Shown in pieces: positions 45,490-54,083 of a stretch of 54,083 nucleotides of DNA; the first letter of the stretch is position 1; each line of letters opens with the position of its first letter. The position numbers were made by a program, and so were the translations under genes. The notes under the pieces are model-generated. The model saw only the letters and a list, made by a program, of their open reading frames with translations, was not told the origin of the DNA and searched no databases. The DNA comes from Tannerellaceae bacterium. GTDB taxonomy: Bacteria; Bacteroidota; Bacteroidia; Bacteroidales; Tannerellaceae. Location of the stretch: NCBI GenBank assembly GCA_031278605.1, contig JAITKB010000034.1, forward strand, positions 1 to 54,083. Direction: 5' to 3'.

Positions 45490-46620
45490 ATGGCAATAGA
45501 AATCAAAGAAGTAAAAACGAAGAAGGACCTGAAGCAGTTCGTAAGGTTCAATATCGAACTCTATAAAGGTCATCCTTATCATGTTCCGGGCTTGATGGAA
45601 GAGGAATTAATGACGCTGGACCGGAAGAAAAATCCGGCCTTCGAACAATCGGAAGCCATCTATTTCCTCGCTTGCAACGAAAAACAAGAAGTCGTGGGAC
45701 GCATCGCCGGTATCATTAATTATAAAGCCAATGAAATATGGAAGCAAAAAGCCGCACGCTTCGGCTTCGTGGATTTTGTTGACGACAACGAAACCGTAGA
45801 CGCCCTCTTCAAAGCCGTGGAAGAATGGGCCAGGCAAAAAGGAATGGAAGAAATACACGGGCCGCTGGGATTCACCGACATGGATCATGAAGGTATGCTT
45901 GTGCACGGATTTGACCTCATGGGCACCATGGCTACCATCTACAATTATCCTTATTATCCTTCCCACATGGAACGCATGGGGTATGTCAAAGCACAGGACT
46001 GGAAGGAATACAAAATATATATCCCCACAGAAATACCGGAAAAACACCGGCGCATCGGCGAAATCGCCAGGGAAAAATACGGGCTGAAGACGCTTCGCTT
46101 CAAGTCGCGCAAGGAAATCTGGCCCTACGCCAACAAAATATTTCAGGCCCTGAACCTGGCCTACGCTCCCCTCTACGGCGTAACCCCCCTCACCGAAAAA
46201 CAAATCGAATACTACGTGAAAATGTATATCCCCATGCTCCGCCTGGATATGATTGCCATCATCGTTCGCGAAGCCGACGACCAGGTAGCCGGCTTTGCCA
46301 TTAGTCTGCCCAACCTCTCGCATGCCCTTCGCAAAGCCTCCGGACGCATCTTCCCCTTCGGTTTTATCCCCTTGCTGCGCGCCCTGTACGGGAAACCCAA
46401 AGTGGTGGACCTGTACCTCACCGGCGTATTGCCCGAATACCGGGGCAAAGGAGTGAACGCCATGTTCTTTAACGCACTCATCCCCGTCTACCAGAAGGTC
46501 GGATGCGTTTATGCCGAAAGCAATCCCGAATTGGAAACCAACAATGCCGTGCAAGCCCAGTGGGACTATTTCAGACGGGAACACCACAAAACCCGAAGAG
46601 CCTTCAAGAAATCATTGTAA
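45490..46620 (+). CDS. GNAT-like N-acetyltransferase
   Basis: 376 aa; EIKEVKTKKDLKQFVRFNIELYKGHPYHVPGL; GVLPEYRGKGVNAMFFNALIPVYQKVGCVYAESNPELETN. Confidence 0.85.
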   Translation: MAIEIKEVKTKKDLKQFVRFNIELYKGHPYHVPGLMEEELMTLDRKKNPAFEQSEAIYFLACNEKQEVVGRIAGIINYKANEIWKQKAARFGFVDFVDDNETVDALFKAVEEWARQKGMEEIHGPLGFTDMDHEGMLVHGFDLMGTMATIYNYPYYPSHMERMGYVKAQDWKEYKIYIPTEIPEKHRRIGEIAREKYGLKTLRFKSRKEIWPYANKIFQALNLAYAPLYGVTPLTEKQIEYYVKMYIPMLRLDMIAIIVREADDQVAGFAISLPNLSHALRKASGRIFPFGFIPLLRALYGKPKVVDLYLTGVLPEYRGKGVNAMFFNALIPVYQKVGCVYAESNPELETNNAVQAQWDYFRREHHKTRRAFKKSL

Positions 46621-46653
46621 CTCCGGCATACAAACCCCCAATCCGAACAACGT

Positions 46654-48513
46654 ATGGAAAAAAAATCGCCCCTCACAACCCCCGATTATATCGACGAAGA
46701 TATCAAAACCCTCGATTGGAAAGAACATATCCGCCGACGACCGGGTATGTACATCGGGAAACTCGGAGACGGCTCGCACGCCGAAGACGGCATTTATGTG
46801 TTGCTGAAAGAAGTCTTGGACAACTCCATCGACGAATACATGATGGGCTACGGTAAATCGGTGGAAGTAACCATAAAGGATGGTAGCGTGAGCGTACGAG
46901 ATTACGGACGGGGCGTCCCCCTGGGAAAAGTGCTGGACGTGTCCAGCAAAATGAATACCGGAGCAAAGTATGACAGCAAAGCCTTTAAGAAATCGGTGGG
47001 ACTGAACGGCGTCGGAATCAAAGCCGTGAATGCCCTGAGCAGTTATTTCCGAATCTGCAGCAACCGCGACGGGGAATCGAAACAGGTGGAATATTGCCGG
47101 GCCGTCGTCACCCGGGAAACAGAAATCGCCCCTACCACCGAAACCAACGGCACAAGCATCCGTTTCATCCCCGATAAGGAAATATTCAAAGACTACGAAT
47201 ACAAAGACGAATACATCGAAAAGCTGCTGAAAAACTACGTCTTCCTCAATTCCGGCCTCTCCATCCACTACAACGGCAGGCGCTTCTACTCCCGCAACGG
47301 ACTGGTGGATCTGCTCAACGAACAAATGACTACCGAACCCCTGTATCCCATTATACATCTGAAAGGCGACGACATCGAAATGGTAATGACACACAGCAAC
47401 CAATACGGCGAAGAATATTACTCCTTTGTGAACGGACAATATACCACGCAGGGCGGTACACACCTCTCGGCCTTTAAGGAACATATCGGACGCGTGGTGA
47501 AGGAATATTACAACAAAAATTTCGAATATCCCGACATCCGCGCAGGCGTGGTGGCAGCCATCAGCATCAAGGTGGAAGACCCCGTGTTTGAAAGTCAAAC
47601 CAAAACAAAACTCGGCTCCAGGGATATGGGACCCCAGGGGCCTACCGTAGGGAAGTTTATCGGCGACTTCGTGAAAAAGGAATTGGACAACTTCCTGCAT
47701 AAACATGCGGAAACCTCCGAGATCCTGCTCCGGAAAATAACCGAGTCGGAAAAAGAACGGAAAGCCATTGCCGGCGTTACCAAACTGGCCCGCGAACGGG
47801 CCAAGAAAGCCAATCTGCACAATAAAAAACTGCGCGACTGCCGTGTGCACTTCAACGACGCCAAAGGAGAACTCACCCAGGATAGCAGCCTCTTTATCAC
47901 CGAAGGGGATTCGGCCAGCGGATCCATCACAAAAAGCCGGGACCCGAACCTGCAAGCCGTATTCAGTTTGCGGGGCAAGCCGCTGAACTGCTTTGGCCTC
48001 ACCAAAAAAATCGTATACGAAAACGAAGAGTTCAACCTCCTGCAAGCCGCCCTGAACATAGAAGACGGCCTGGAAGGACTGCGCTACAACAAAGTGATTA
48101 TCGCCACCGATGCCGACGTGGACGGTATGCATATCCGCCTCTTGCTGATCACCTTCTTCCTGCAGTTCTTCCCCGACCTGATAAAAAGCAACCACGTATA
48201 CATCCTGCAAACCCCGCTCTTCCGCGTACGCAACAACCGACAAACCTGGTATTGTTACACCGAGGAAGAACGCCGGGAAGCTATGCGAACCGCTGGGAAA
48301 AACCCGGAAATCACCCGCTTCAAAGGCCTGGGGGAAATCTCGCCCGATGAGTTCCGGCATTTTATCGGGAAAGATATTCGCCTCGACCAGGTAACCATGC
48401 GCAAGGAAGACTTGGTGAAGGAAATGCTGGCGTTTTATATGGGGAAGAATACGATGGAGAGGCAGAATTTTATCATCGACAACCTGGTGGTGGAACAAGA
48501 AATCGCCTCATGA
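46654..48513 (+). CDS. parE: DNA topoisomerase IV subunit B
   Basis: 619 aa; [71 protein letters not shown]. Confidence 0.93.
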   Translation: MEKKSPLTTPDYIDEDIKTLDWKEHIRRRPGMYIGKLGDGSHAEDGIYVLLKEVLDNSIDEYMMGYGKSVEVTIKDGSVSVRDYGRGVPLGKVLDVSSKMNTGAKYDSKAFKKSVGLNGVGIKAVNALSSYFRICSNRDGESKQVEYCRAVVTRETEIAPTTETNGTSIRFIPDKEIFKDYEYKDEYIEKLLKNYVFLNSGLSIHYNGRRFYSRNGLVDLLNEQMTTEPLYPIIHLKGDDIEMVMTHSNQYGEEYYSFVNGQYTTQGGTHLSAFKEHIGRVVKEYYNKNFEYPDIRAGVVAAISIKVEDPVFESQTKTKLGSRDMGPQGPTVGKFIGDFVKKELDNFLHKHAETSEILLRKITESEKERKAIAGVTKLARERAKKANLHNKKLRDCRVHFNDAKGELTQDSSLFITEGDSASGSITKSRDPNLQAVFSLRGKPLNCFGLTKKIVYENEEFNLLQAALNIEDGLEGLRYNKVIIATDADVDGMHIRLLLITFFLQFFPDLIKSNHVYILQTPLFRVRNNRQTWYCYTEEERREAMRTAGKNPEITRFKGLGEISPDEFRHFIGKDIRLDQVTMRKEDLVKEMLAFYMGKNTMERQNFIIDNLVVEQEIAS

Positions 48514-48962
48514 AAAAAATCGCCCTCTTTCCGGGAACCTTCGACCCCTTCACCCTTGGGCACGACGCACTGCTGAAAAGGGGCCTTGAGTTGGTAGACG
48601 AAATCATTGTGGCTATTGGCCCGAATGGAAACAAGCAAACTTATTTCTCCTTAGAAGAACGCCTGAAAACCATACGCAACCTGTATCGCCACGAAACAAG
48701 AGTGCGCATTGAAACCTACGACACCCTGACGGTGGATTTCGCAAGGAAAATGAAAGCAGGCTTCATTCTAAGGGGCGTGCGCAACGTTCAGGATTTCGAA
48801 TACGAAAAAACAATGGCCGGCGTGAACCGGGAACTTGGCGGCGTGGAAACCCTTGTCCTCTTTGCCGAACCTGAACAGGCGCACATCAGTTCCACGATTG
48901 TACGCGAACTGCTGAGATATGGGAAAGATATTTCTACCTTTGTTCCCAAAGCAAAAAAATAA
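48510..48962 (+). CDS. coaD: pantetheine-phosphate adenylyltransferase
   Basis: 150 aa; [39 protein letters not shown] overlap with parE. Confidence 0.96.
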   Translation: MKKIALFPGTFDPFTLGHDALLKRGLELVDEIIVAIGPNGNKQTYFSLEERLKTIRNLYRHETRVRIETYDTLTVDFARKMKAGFILRGVRNVQDFEYEKTMAGVNRELGGVETLVLFAEPEQAHISSTIVRELLRYGKDISTFVPKAKK

Positions 48963-48984
48963 CTACTGAACGAATCATAAAATC

Positions 48985-50589
48985 ATGAAGAGAAAATTAT
49001 TGCCGGCGCTACTCCTCCTTGGCGCCCTGTCGGGCGCCAAGACGCAAGGCCAGGACATAAACCGGGAGGTGAGGAAACTGTCGATGGCCTTGTACGCCGT
49101 GACAAATATGTACGTGGATACGACCGATATAAGCCGGCTGACGGAAAACGCAATCGTGGGGATGTTGGAAAAATTGGACCCCCATTCCAATTACCTGGAC
49201 CCGGATGAAACCAAAGACATGACGGAACCCCTGCAGGGTAATTTCGACGGGATCGGTATTCAGTTCAATATGCTTACCGATACCTTATATATTATACAGG
49301 TCATAGCCGGAGGCCCTTCGGAAAAAGTAGGAATGTTGGCGGGAGACCGGATTATCCTGGTGGACGACACGCTCATCGCCGGTGTGAAAATGAAGAATAA
49401 CGACATCATGAAACGTCTGCGCGGACCCAAAGGCACGGAAGTGCGGGTGAAAGTGCTTCGGAGAAACGAACCGCAGCCCATAGACTTCCGGATCATTCGC
49501 GACAAGATCCCGGTGCATAGCCTCGATGCAGCTTATATGGCCGATGAACGAACAGGTTATATCCGCTTGAGCCGCTTCGCACTCTCTTCAACGACCGAAT
49601 TCCGGACGGCTTTGGCCAACCTGAAGAAGAAGGGAATGGAAAACCTGATCCTCGATCTGCAAGGCAACGGGGGAGGATACCTGAACATAGCCATCGAACT
49701 GGCCGACGAATTCCTCAACCAAGGCAAACTCATCGTCTATACCGAGGGACACAACCAGCCGCGCGAAAACGCGGAAGCAACTCCCCAGGGAGACTTTGAA
49801 GAAGGACGGCTGGTGATTCTGGTAGACGAATCCTCGGCCTCGGCCAGCGAAATCCTCGCCGGAGCCGTTCAGGACTGGGACCGGGGTGTCATCCTCGGAC
49901 GACGCACCTTCGGCAAAGGACTTGTGCAAAAACCCATCCCCCTTCCCGACGGTTCCATGATACGCCTTACCGTGTCCCGCTATTATACGCCAACCGGACG
50001 GGGTATACAGAAACCCTACGAAAACGGAGACAGCGAAGCCTACAACCGGGACCTGATCGCACGCTACAACCGAGGCGAACTGATGAGTGCCGACAGCATC
50101 CACTTCCCCGATTCCCTGAAGTACCAGACCCTCACCTTCCGACGCACCGTCTATGGCGGCGGAGGAATCATGCCCGATATCTTCATCCCCATAGATACGA
50201 CAGACTATACGGACTATCACCGGAAGTTGGTGGCCAACGGGCTGGTGAATCGTATCGCAATGGATTTCGCCGATAAAAACCGCGCAAGTCTCATGGCTCG
50301 ATATTCGGAGTTTGCCCGCTACAAAGAGTCCTTTGATGTGCCGGAATCGCTTATGCAGCAGCTCACAGACCTTGCCGCAACAGAAAAGGTACCCTTCGAA
50401 CCGGAAGCCTACAACCGATCTCTCTCCCTTATCAAGCTCCAGGCCAAAGCCCTTATCGCACGGGACCTGTATGAGCTGGGCGACTACTATCAAATCATCA
50501 ACGATGCGAACCAGAGTTTCAGGGCCGCCCTCCGCATCATCAACGATCTGCCGGTATACACGAAAGAACTGAGCGCCGATGCCGGTTGA
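48985..50589 (+). CDS. S41 family C-terminal processing peptidase
   Basis: 534 aa; PDZ GDRIILVDDTLIAGVKMKNNDIMKRLRGPKGT; catalytic LVDESSASASEILAGAVQD...GKGLVQ. Confidence 0.94.
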   Translation: MKRKLLPALLLLGALSGAKTQGQDINREVRKLSMALYAVTNMYVDTTDISRLTENAIVGMLEKLDPHSNYLDPDETKDMTEPLQGNFDGIGIQFNMLTDTLYIIQVIAGGPSEKVGMLAGDRIILVDDTLIAGVKMKNNDIMKRLRGPKGTEVRVKVLRRNEPQPIDFRIIRDKIPVHSLDAAYMADERTGYIRLSRFALSSTTEFRTALANLKKKGMENLILDLQGNGGGYLNIAIELADEFLNQGKLIVYTEGHNQPRENAEATPQGDFEEGRLVILVDESSASASEILAGAVQDWDRGVILGRRTFGKGLVQKPIPLPDGSMIRLTVSRYYTPTGRGIQKPYENGDSEAYNRDLIARYNRGELMSADSIHFPDSLKYQTLTFRRTVYGGGGIMPDIFIPIDTTDYTDYHRKLVANGLVNRIAMDFADKNRASLMARYSEFARYKESFDVPESLMQQLTDLAATEKVPFEPEAYNRSLSLIKLQAKALIARDLYELGDYYQIINDANQSFRAALRIINDLPVYTKELSADAG

Positions 50590-51451
50590 GATGCATAAAA
50601 CAATCCATGTCAGGGGCAAGTTGCTTTCCCTTCATCCGCCCCTGGTGATGGGCATCCTGAACGTTACCCCCGATTCCTTCCATGCAGGCAGTCGCACGCA
50701 AACCGAAGCGGCAATACACCGTCGCATCGAGACCATACTCCGGGAAGGCGGTCGCATTATAGATATCGGAGGCTATTCCTCCCGTCCGGATGCCGCCGAA
50801 GTATCGCCGGAGGAGGAGATGAGGCGTTTGGCTCCCGCCCTGCGCATTGCGGAGACTTATCCCGAAGCCGTCGTTTCCGTGGATACCTTCCGCGCCTCCA
50901 TCGCTCGCCGTTCGGTGGAAGTATACGGAGCATCCATCATCAACGACATCTCCGGAGGGGAGTTGGACGCCGACATGTTCCGCACCGTAGCCGACCTCCG
51001 GGTGCCTTATATCCTGATGCACATGCGGGGCGCCCCGCAAACCATGCAGCAATTCACTACCTACGATGACCTGATAGTAGATATTCGGAAATACTTCGCC
51101 CGAAAGGTCTACGAGTTGCAACTTCTGGGCGTAAACGATATGCTGCTCGACCCCGGTTTCGGCTTCAGCAAAACAACGGAACAGAATTTTGAACTGATGC
51201 GCCGCCTCGACGAATTGACCGTCTTCGATCTTCCGCTCCTGGTAGGCGTTTCCCGCAAATCCATGATCTATAAATTACTTGGTACGACACCCGGTGATAG
51301 CTTGAACGGAACAACCTTCCTGCATACGCTTGCCCTGCAGAAAGGAGCCGATATCCTCCGGGTGCACGACGTAAAGGCCGCAACGGAAGTAGTGCGCCTG
51401 ATGCAGGCTTATTCAAACAACCATACCTTATGTGGATGCACCTCGGAATAA
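50579..51451 (+). CDS. folP: dihydropteroate synthase
   Basis: 290 aa; VMGILNVTPDSFHAGSRT; IIDIGGYSSRP; LLVGVSRKSMIYKLLG. Confidence 0.96.
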   Translation: MPVEMHKTIHVRGKLLSLHPPLVMGILNVTPDSFHAGSRTQTEAAIHRRIETILREGGRIIDIGGYSSRPDAAEVSPEEEMRRLAPALRIAETYPEAVVSVDTFRASIARRSVEVYGASIINDISGGELDADMFRTVADLRVPYILMHMRGAPQTMQQFTTYDDLIVDIRKYFARKVYELQLLGVNDMLLDPGFGFSKTTEQNFELMRRLDELTVFDLPLLVGVSRKSMIYKLLGTTPGDSLNGTTFLHTLALQKGADILRVHDVKAATEVVRLMQAYSNNHTLCGCTSE

Positions 51452-52215
51452 AAGACATGGTAGACATCCTGCTGGTAGCCGTCTTCCTCTACCAGGTCTA
51501 CAAGCTGATGAAAGCTTCGGGTACGATGACCCTTTTTACCGGCATCATAGCCTTCCTTGTGGTTTGGGTACTTGTATCGCAGGTGCTGGAAATGCGTCTG
51601 ATGGGCGCCATATTGGACAAGTTCATCAGTGTAGGCGTTTTGGTGTTGGTTATACTCTTTCAGGACGAGATACGGCGTTTTCTCTTTGCCCTGGGTTCGC
51701 ACCGGCGGTGGAAGATCTTTTCCTACATTTTCAAGGGCAAAAGCGGGAACGATGAAGACGGAAACAAATACATCGCCCCGGTTGTGCTTGCCTGCATGAA
51801 TATGGGGAGGAAAAAGACCGGCGCCCTTATCGTGATCCGCCGGGAGATGGATCTTTCGGTTTACGAGCATACGGGCGAGATGTTCGACGCCGACGTCAAT
51901 GCCCGGTTGATAGAAAATATCTTCTTCAAGAACAGTCCCTTGCACGACGGGGCAATGATTATCTCCGGCAATCGGATCAAAGCCGCCGCCTGCATCCTCC
52001 CGGTAGCCCGCCATGCCCTTTTGCCGAAGGACTTCGGGCTGCGTCATCGCTCCGGTCTGGGGATGTCGATGGAAACAGACGCCTTGATCATCATCGTATC
52101 CGAAGAACGAGGCAGGATATCCGTTGCCAGGGAAGGACGCCTGGCCGCCAACGTGACGGCTGAAGAACTGCAACAAATCCTTTCCGGGGAACGGGAAGTG
52201 TCGAGTTTCTGTTAA
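51430..52215 (+). CDS. cdaA: diadenylate cyclase CdaA (DisA_N domain)
   Basis: 261 aa; three N-terminal TMs; NSPLHDGAMIISGNRIKAAACILPV; LGLRHRSGLGMS-like (FGLRHRSGLGMSMETDA). Confidence 0.94.
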   Translation: MWMHLGIKDMVDILLVAVFLYQVYKLMKASGTMTLFTGIIAFLVVWVLVSQVLEMRLMGAILDKFISVGVLVLVILFQDEIRRFLFALGSHRRWKIFSYIFKGKSGNDEDGNKYIAPVVLACMNMGRKKTGALIVIRREMDLSVYEHTGEMFDADVNARLIENIFFKNSPLHDGAMIISGNRIKAAACILPVARHALLPKDFGLRHRSGLGMSMETDALIIIVSEERGRISVAREGRLAANVTAEELQQILSGEREVSSFC

Positions 52216-52305
52216 ATCGTCCGAACCCCCTGTCTCTACCCATGATAATCCCCCTCCGGAAAATACACCGCAATAACATATAAACAATAAAAAAACTACT
52301 CCAAA

Positions 52306-53340
52306 ATGGACTTAATGCAAAGTATTCTTGCACGCGCTAAAGCGAACAGGCAACGTATCGTACTCCCGGAAGGAACCGAGGAACGAACGCTTCTGGCGGC
52401 TGACCGTTTGTTGGCCGACGAAATAGCCCATATCCTGTTGATAGGAAATCCTTCTGAGATTAAAAGGTTGGCAGACTCCAAAGGCTTGAAGCATATCGAA
52501 AAGGCCACGATTATTAATCCCTGTGATCACCTTCGGAAAACAGCTTATACGGATTTGCTTTATCAGTTGCGGCAACCCAAGGGTATGGTTCTCCAGGTTG
52601 CCGAGAAATTGGTGGAAAATCCGCTTTACTTGGCTTGCCTAATGATAAAATCCGGCGACGCCGACGGCGAAATAGCCGGCGCCCGGAATACCACCGGCGA
52701 TGTGTTGCGCCCGGCATTGCAGATTATCAAAACCGCGCCCGGCATGAATTGCGTATCCGGCGCCTACCTGATGTTTACCAAAGCCGCCAACTACGGCGAA
52801 CAGGGTTTGCTGGTCTTTGCCGACTGCGCCGTTATACCCAAGCCTACCGCGGCCGAGCTGGCGGAGATCGCCGTGGCCTCCGCCCGTACGGCGAAAGCCA
52901 TCGCGGGCATTGAGCCGAGGGTGGCTATGCTGAGCTTCTCGACCAAAGGCAGCGCCTCGCACCCCCTGGTGGATAAAGTGACGGAAGCCACCCGCCTGGC
53001 AAAGAAAATGGCGCCCGATGTGGAGATAGACGGGGAGCTGCAGGTGGACGCCGCCCTGGTGCCCGAAATCGGAGCAAGGAAAGCGCCCGGAAGCCTCATC
53101 GCAGGAAGAGCCAACGTCTTGGTGTTCCCTTCCCTCGAGGTGGGTAACATCGCCTACAAATTGGTGGAACGTCTGGGGGGAGCCGAGGCCGTAGGCCCTG
53201 TCCTGCAGGGCATGGCAGCACCGGTGAACGACCTGTCGCGCGGATGCTCCTCCGAGGACATCTATAAAATGGTGGCCATCTCTGCGAACCAGGCCATCGG
53301 GCTTCAGGATGCCGGGCCGCTGGACTTCAATCCGGAATAA
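52306..53340 (+). CDS. pta: phosphate acetyltransferase
   Basis: 344 aa; [54 protein letters not shown]. Confidence 0.96.
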   Translation: MDLMQSILARAKANRQRIVLPEGTEERTLLAADRLLADEIAHILLIGNPSEIKRLADSKGLKHIEKATIINPCDHLRKTAYTDLLYQLRQPKGMVLQVAEKLVENPLYLACLMIKSGDADGEIAGARNTTGDVLRPALQIIKTAPGMNCVSGAYLMFTKAANYGEQGLLVFADCAVIPKPTAAELAEIAVASARTAKAIAGIEPRVAMLSFSTKGSASHPLVDKVTEATRLAKKMAPDVEIDGELQVDAALVPEIGARKAPGSLIAGRANVLVFPSLEVGNIAYKLVERLGGAEAVGPVLQGMAAPVNDLSRGCSSEDIYKMVAISANQAIGLQDAGPLDFNPE

Positions 53341-53363
53341 AAACATACATATATATAGGATAC

Positions 53364-54083
53364 ATGAAAATATTAGTCTTGAATTGCGGGAGTTCTTCCG
53401 TGAAATATAAGTTGTTCAACATGGACAACCAGACCGTACTGGCGCAGGGAGGCGTAGAAAAACTGGGTTTGCCGGGATCGTTCCTCAAGTTTACATTGCC
53501 CAACGGGGAGAAAACGGTTATGGAGCACGACCTGCCCGAACATACCGCGGCCATTGAGTTTATCCTTCGCATCCTCACGGACGACGCCTATGGATGCATC
53601 CGCTCTTTCGATGCGATCGACGCCATTGGGCACCGGGTGGTGCATGGGGGGGAGACCTTCAGCAGCAGCGTCCGCATTACGCCGGAGGTGATCGACAAGA
53701 TGGTGGAATGTATCGACCTGGCTCCCCTTCATAACCCTCCCAACCTGAAAGGTATCCGGGCCATGCAGGACCTGCTTCCCGGGACGCCTCAGGTGGGCGT
53801 GTTCGACACGGCTTTCCACCAGACCATGCCCGATTATGCCTATATGTACGGCCTGCCTTATGAGATGTATACGAGGTACGGCATCCGGCGTTACGGTTTC
53901 CATGGCACGAGTCACCGCTACGTTTCGGCGCGTGCCTGCCGGATCTTGGGCGTATCCCCCCGGCAGCAACGCATCATCACGGCTCATATTGGCAATGGGG
54001 GGTCGATTACAGCCATCCGAAACGGGGAATCCGTGGATACTTCCATGGGATTGACGCCCGTGGAAGGCCTGCTGATGGGTACC
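53364..54083 (+). CDS. ackA: acetate kinase (partial, runs off the window end)
   Basis: ATG 53364 MKILVLNCGSSSVKYKLFNMDNQTVLAQG...GHRVVHGG...YGFHGTSHRYVS...AHIGNGGSITAI, open to the last base. Confidence 0.97.
   Translation, partial: MKILVLNCGSSSVKYKLFNMDNQTVLAQGGVEKLGLPGSFLKFTLPNGEKTVMEHDLPEHTAAIEFILRILTDDAYGCIRSFDAIDAIGHRVVHGGETFSSSVRITPEVIDKMVECIDLAPLHNPPNLKGIRAMQDLLPGTPQVGVFDTAFHQTMPDYAYMYGLPYEMYTRYGIRRYGFHGTSHRYVSARACRILGVSPRQQRIITAHIGNGGSITAIRNGESVDTSMGLTPVEGLLMGT

Noticed and set aside
46612-48498. 628-aa minus-strand ORF antisense to parE
   Set aside because: Mirror of a strongly coding frame; no recognisable domain; parE on the plus strand is unambiguous.
1-54083. tRNA or rRNA genes
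   Set aside because: No cloverleaf-like or rRNA sequence recognised in the intergenic regions; a tRNAscan/Infernal run would be needed to exclude them formally.

Overview
This 54-kb window looks like a chromosomal segment from a Bacteroidales bacterium. The evidence is TAnnTTTG promoter boxes, the PorU/PorV type IX secretion pair, GH67/GH3/DUF6807 genes and high coding density. I can support about 45 protein-coding genes. I saw no rRNA, tRNA, CRISPR array or intact mobile element. The main blocks are: (1) a five-gene inositol-lipid-type cluster (2-5.5 kb: myo-inositol-phosphate synthase, nucleotidyltransferase, ATP-grasp-like protein, CDP-alcohol phosphotransferase, HAD phosphatase); (2) a NagB-like/PIG-L fusion; (3) a uronate/xylan-type catabolic run on the minus strand (17-28 kb); (4) a TetR/KASIII/FabG operon (28.5-32.9 kb); (5) a sufS-ispF-porV-porU-FAH-rex-tcdA-pnp run on the minus strand; (6) parE-coaD-S41-folP-cdaA and pta-ackA on the plus strand. 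The strongest signal not explained by genes is four separate intergenic arrays of short palindromes, at about 8.87, 17.23, 34.20 and 45.14 kb. All four have an exact 22-bp period. Two share a GTGCAC core repeated exactly six times. The other two have unrelated sequence but the same period and dyad symmetry. I propose them as a structure- and phase-conserved repeat family of unknown function. Secondary signals are a NagB-like domain lacking all its catalytic residues, an ATP-grasp gene inside the inositol-lipid cluster, a CDP-alcohol phosphotransferase lacking the last Asp of its signature motif, and an internally deleted VapC toxin beside its antitoxin.
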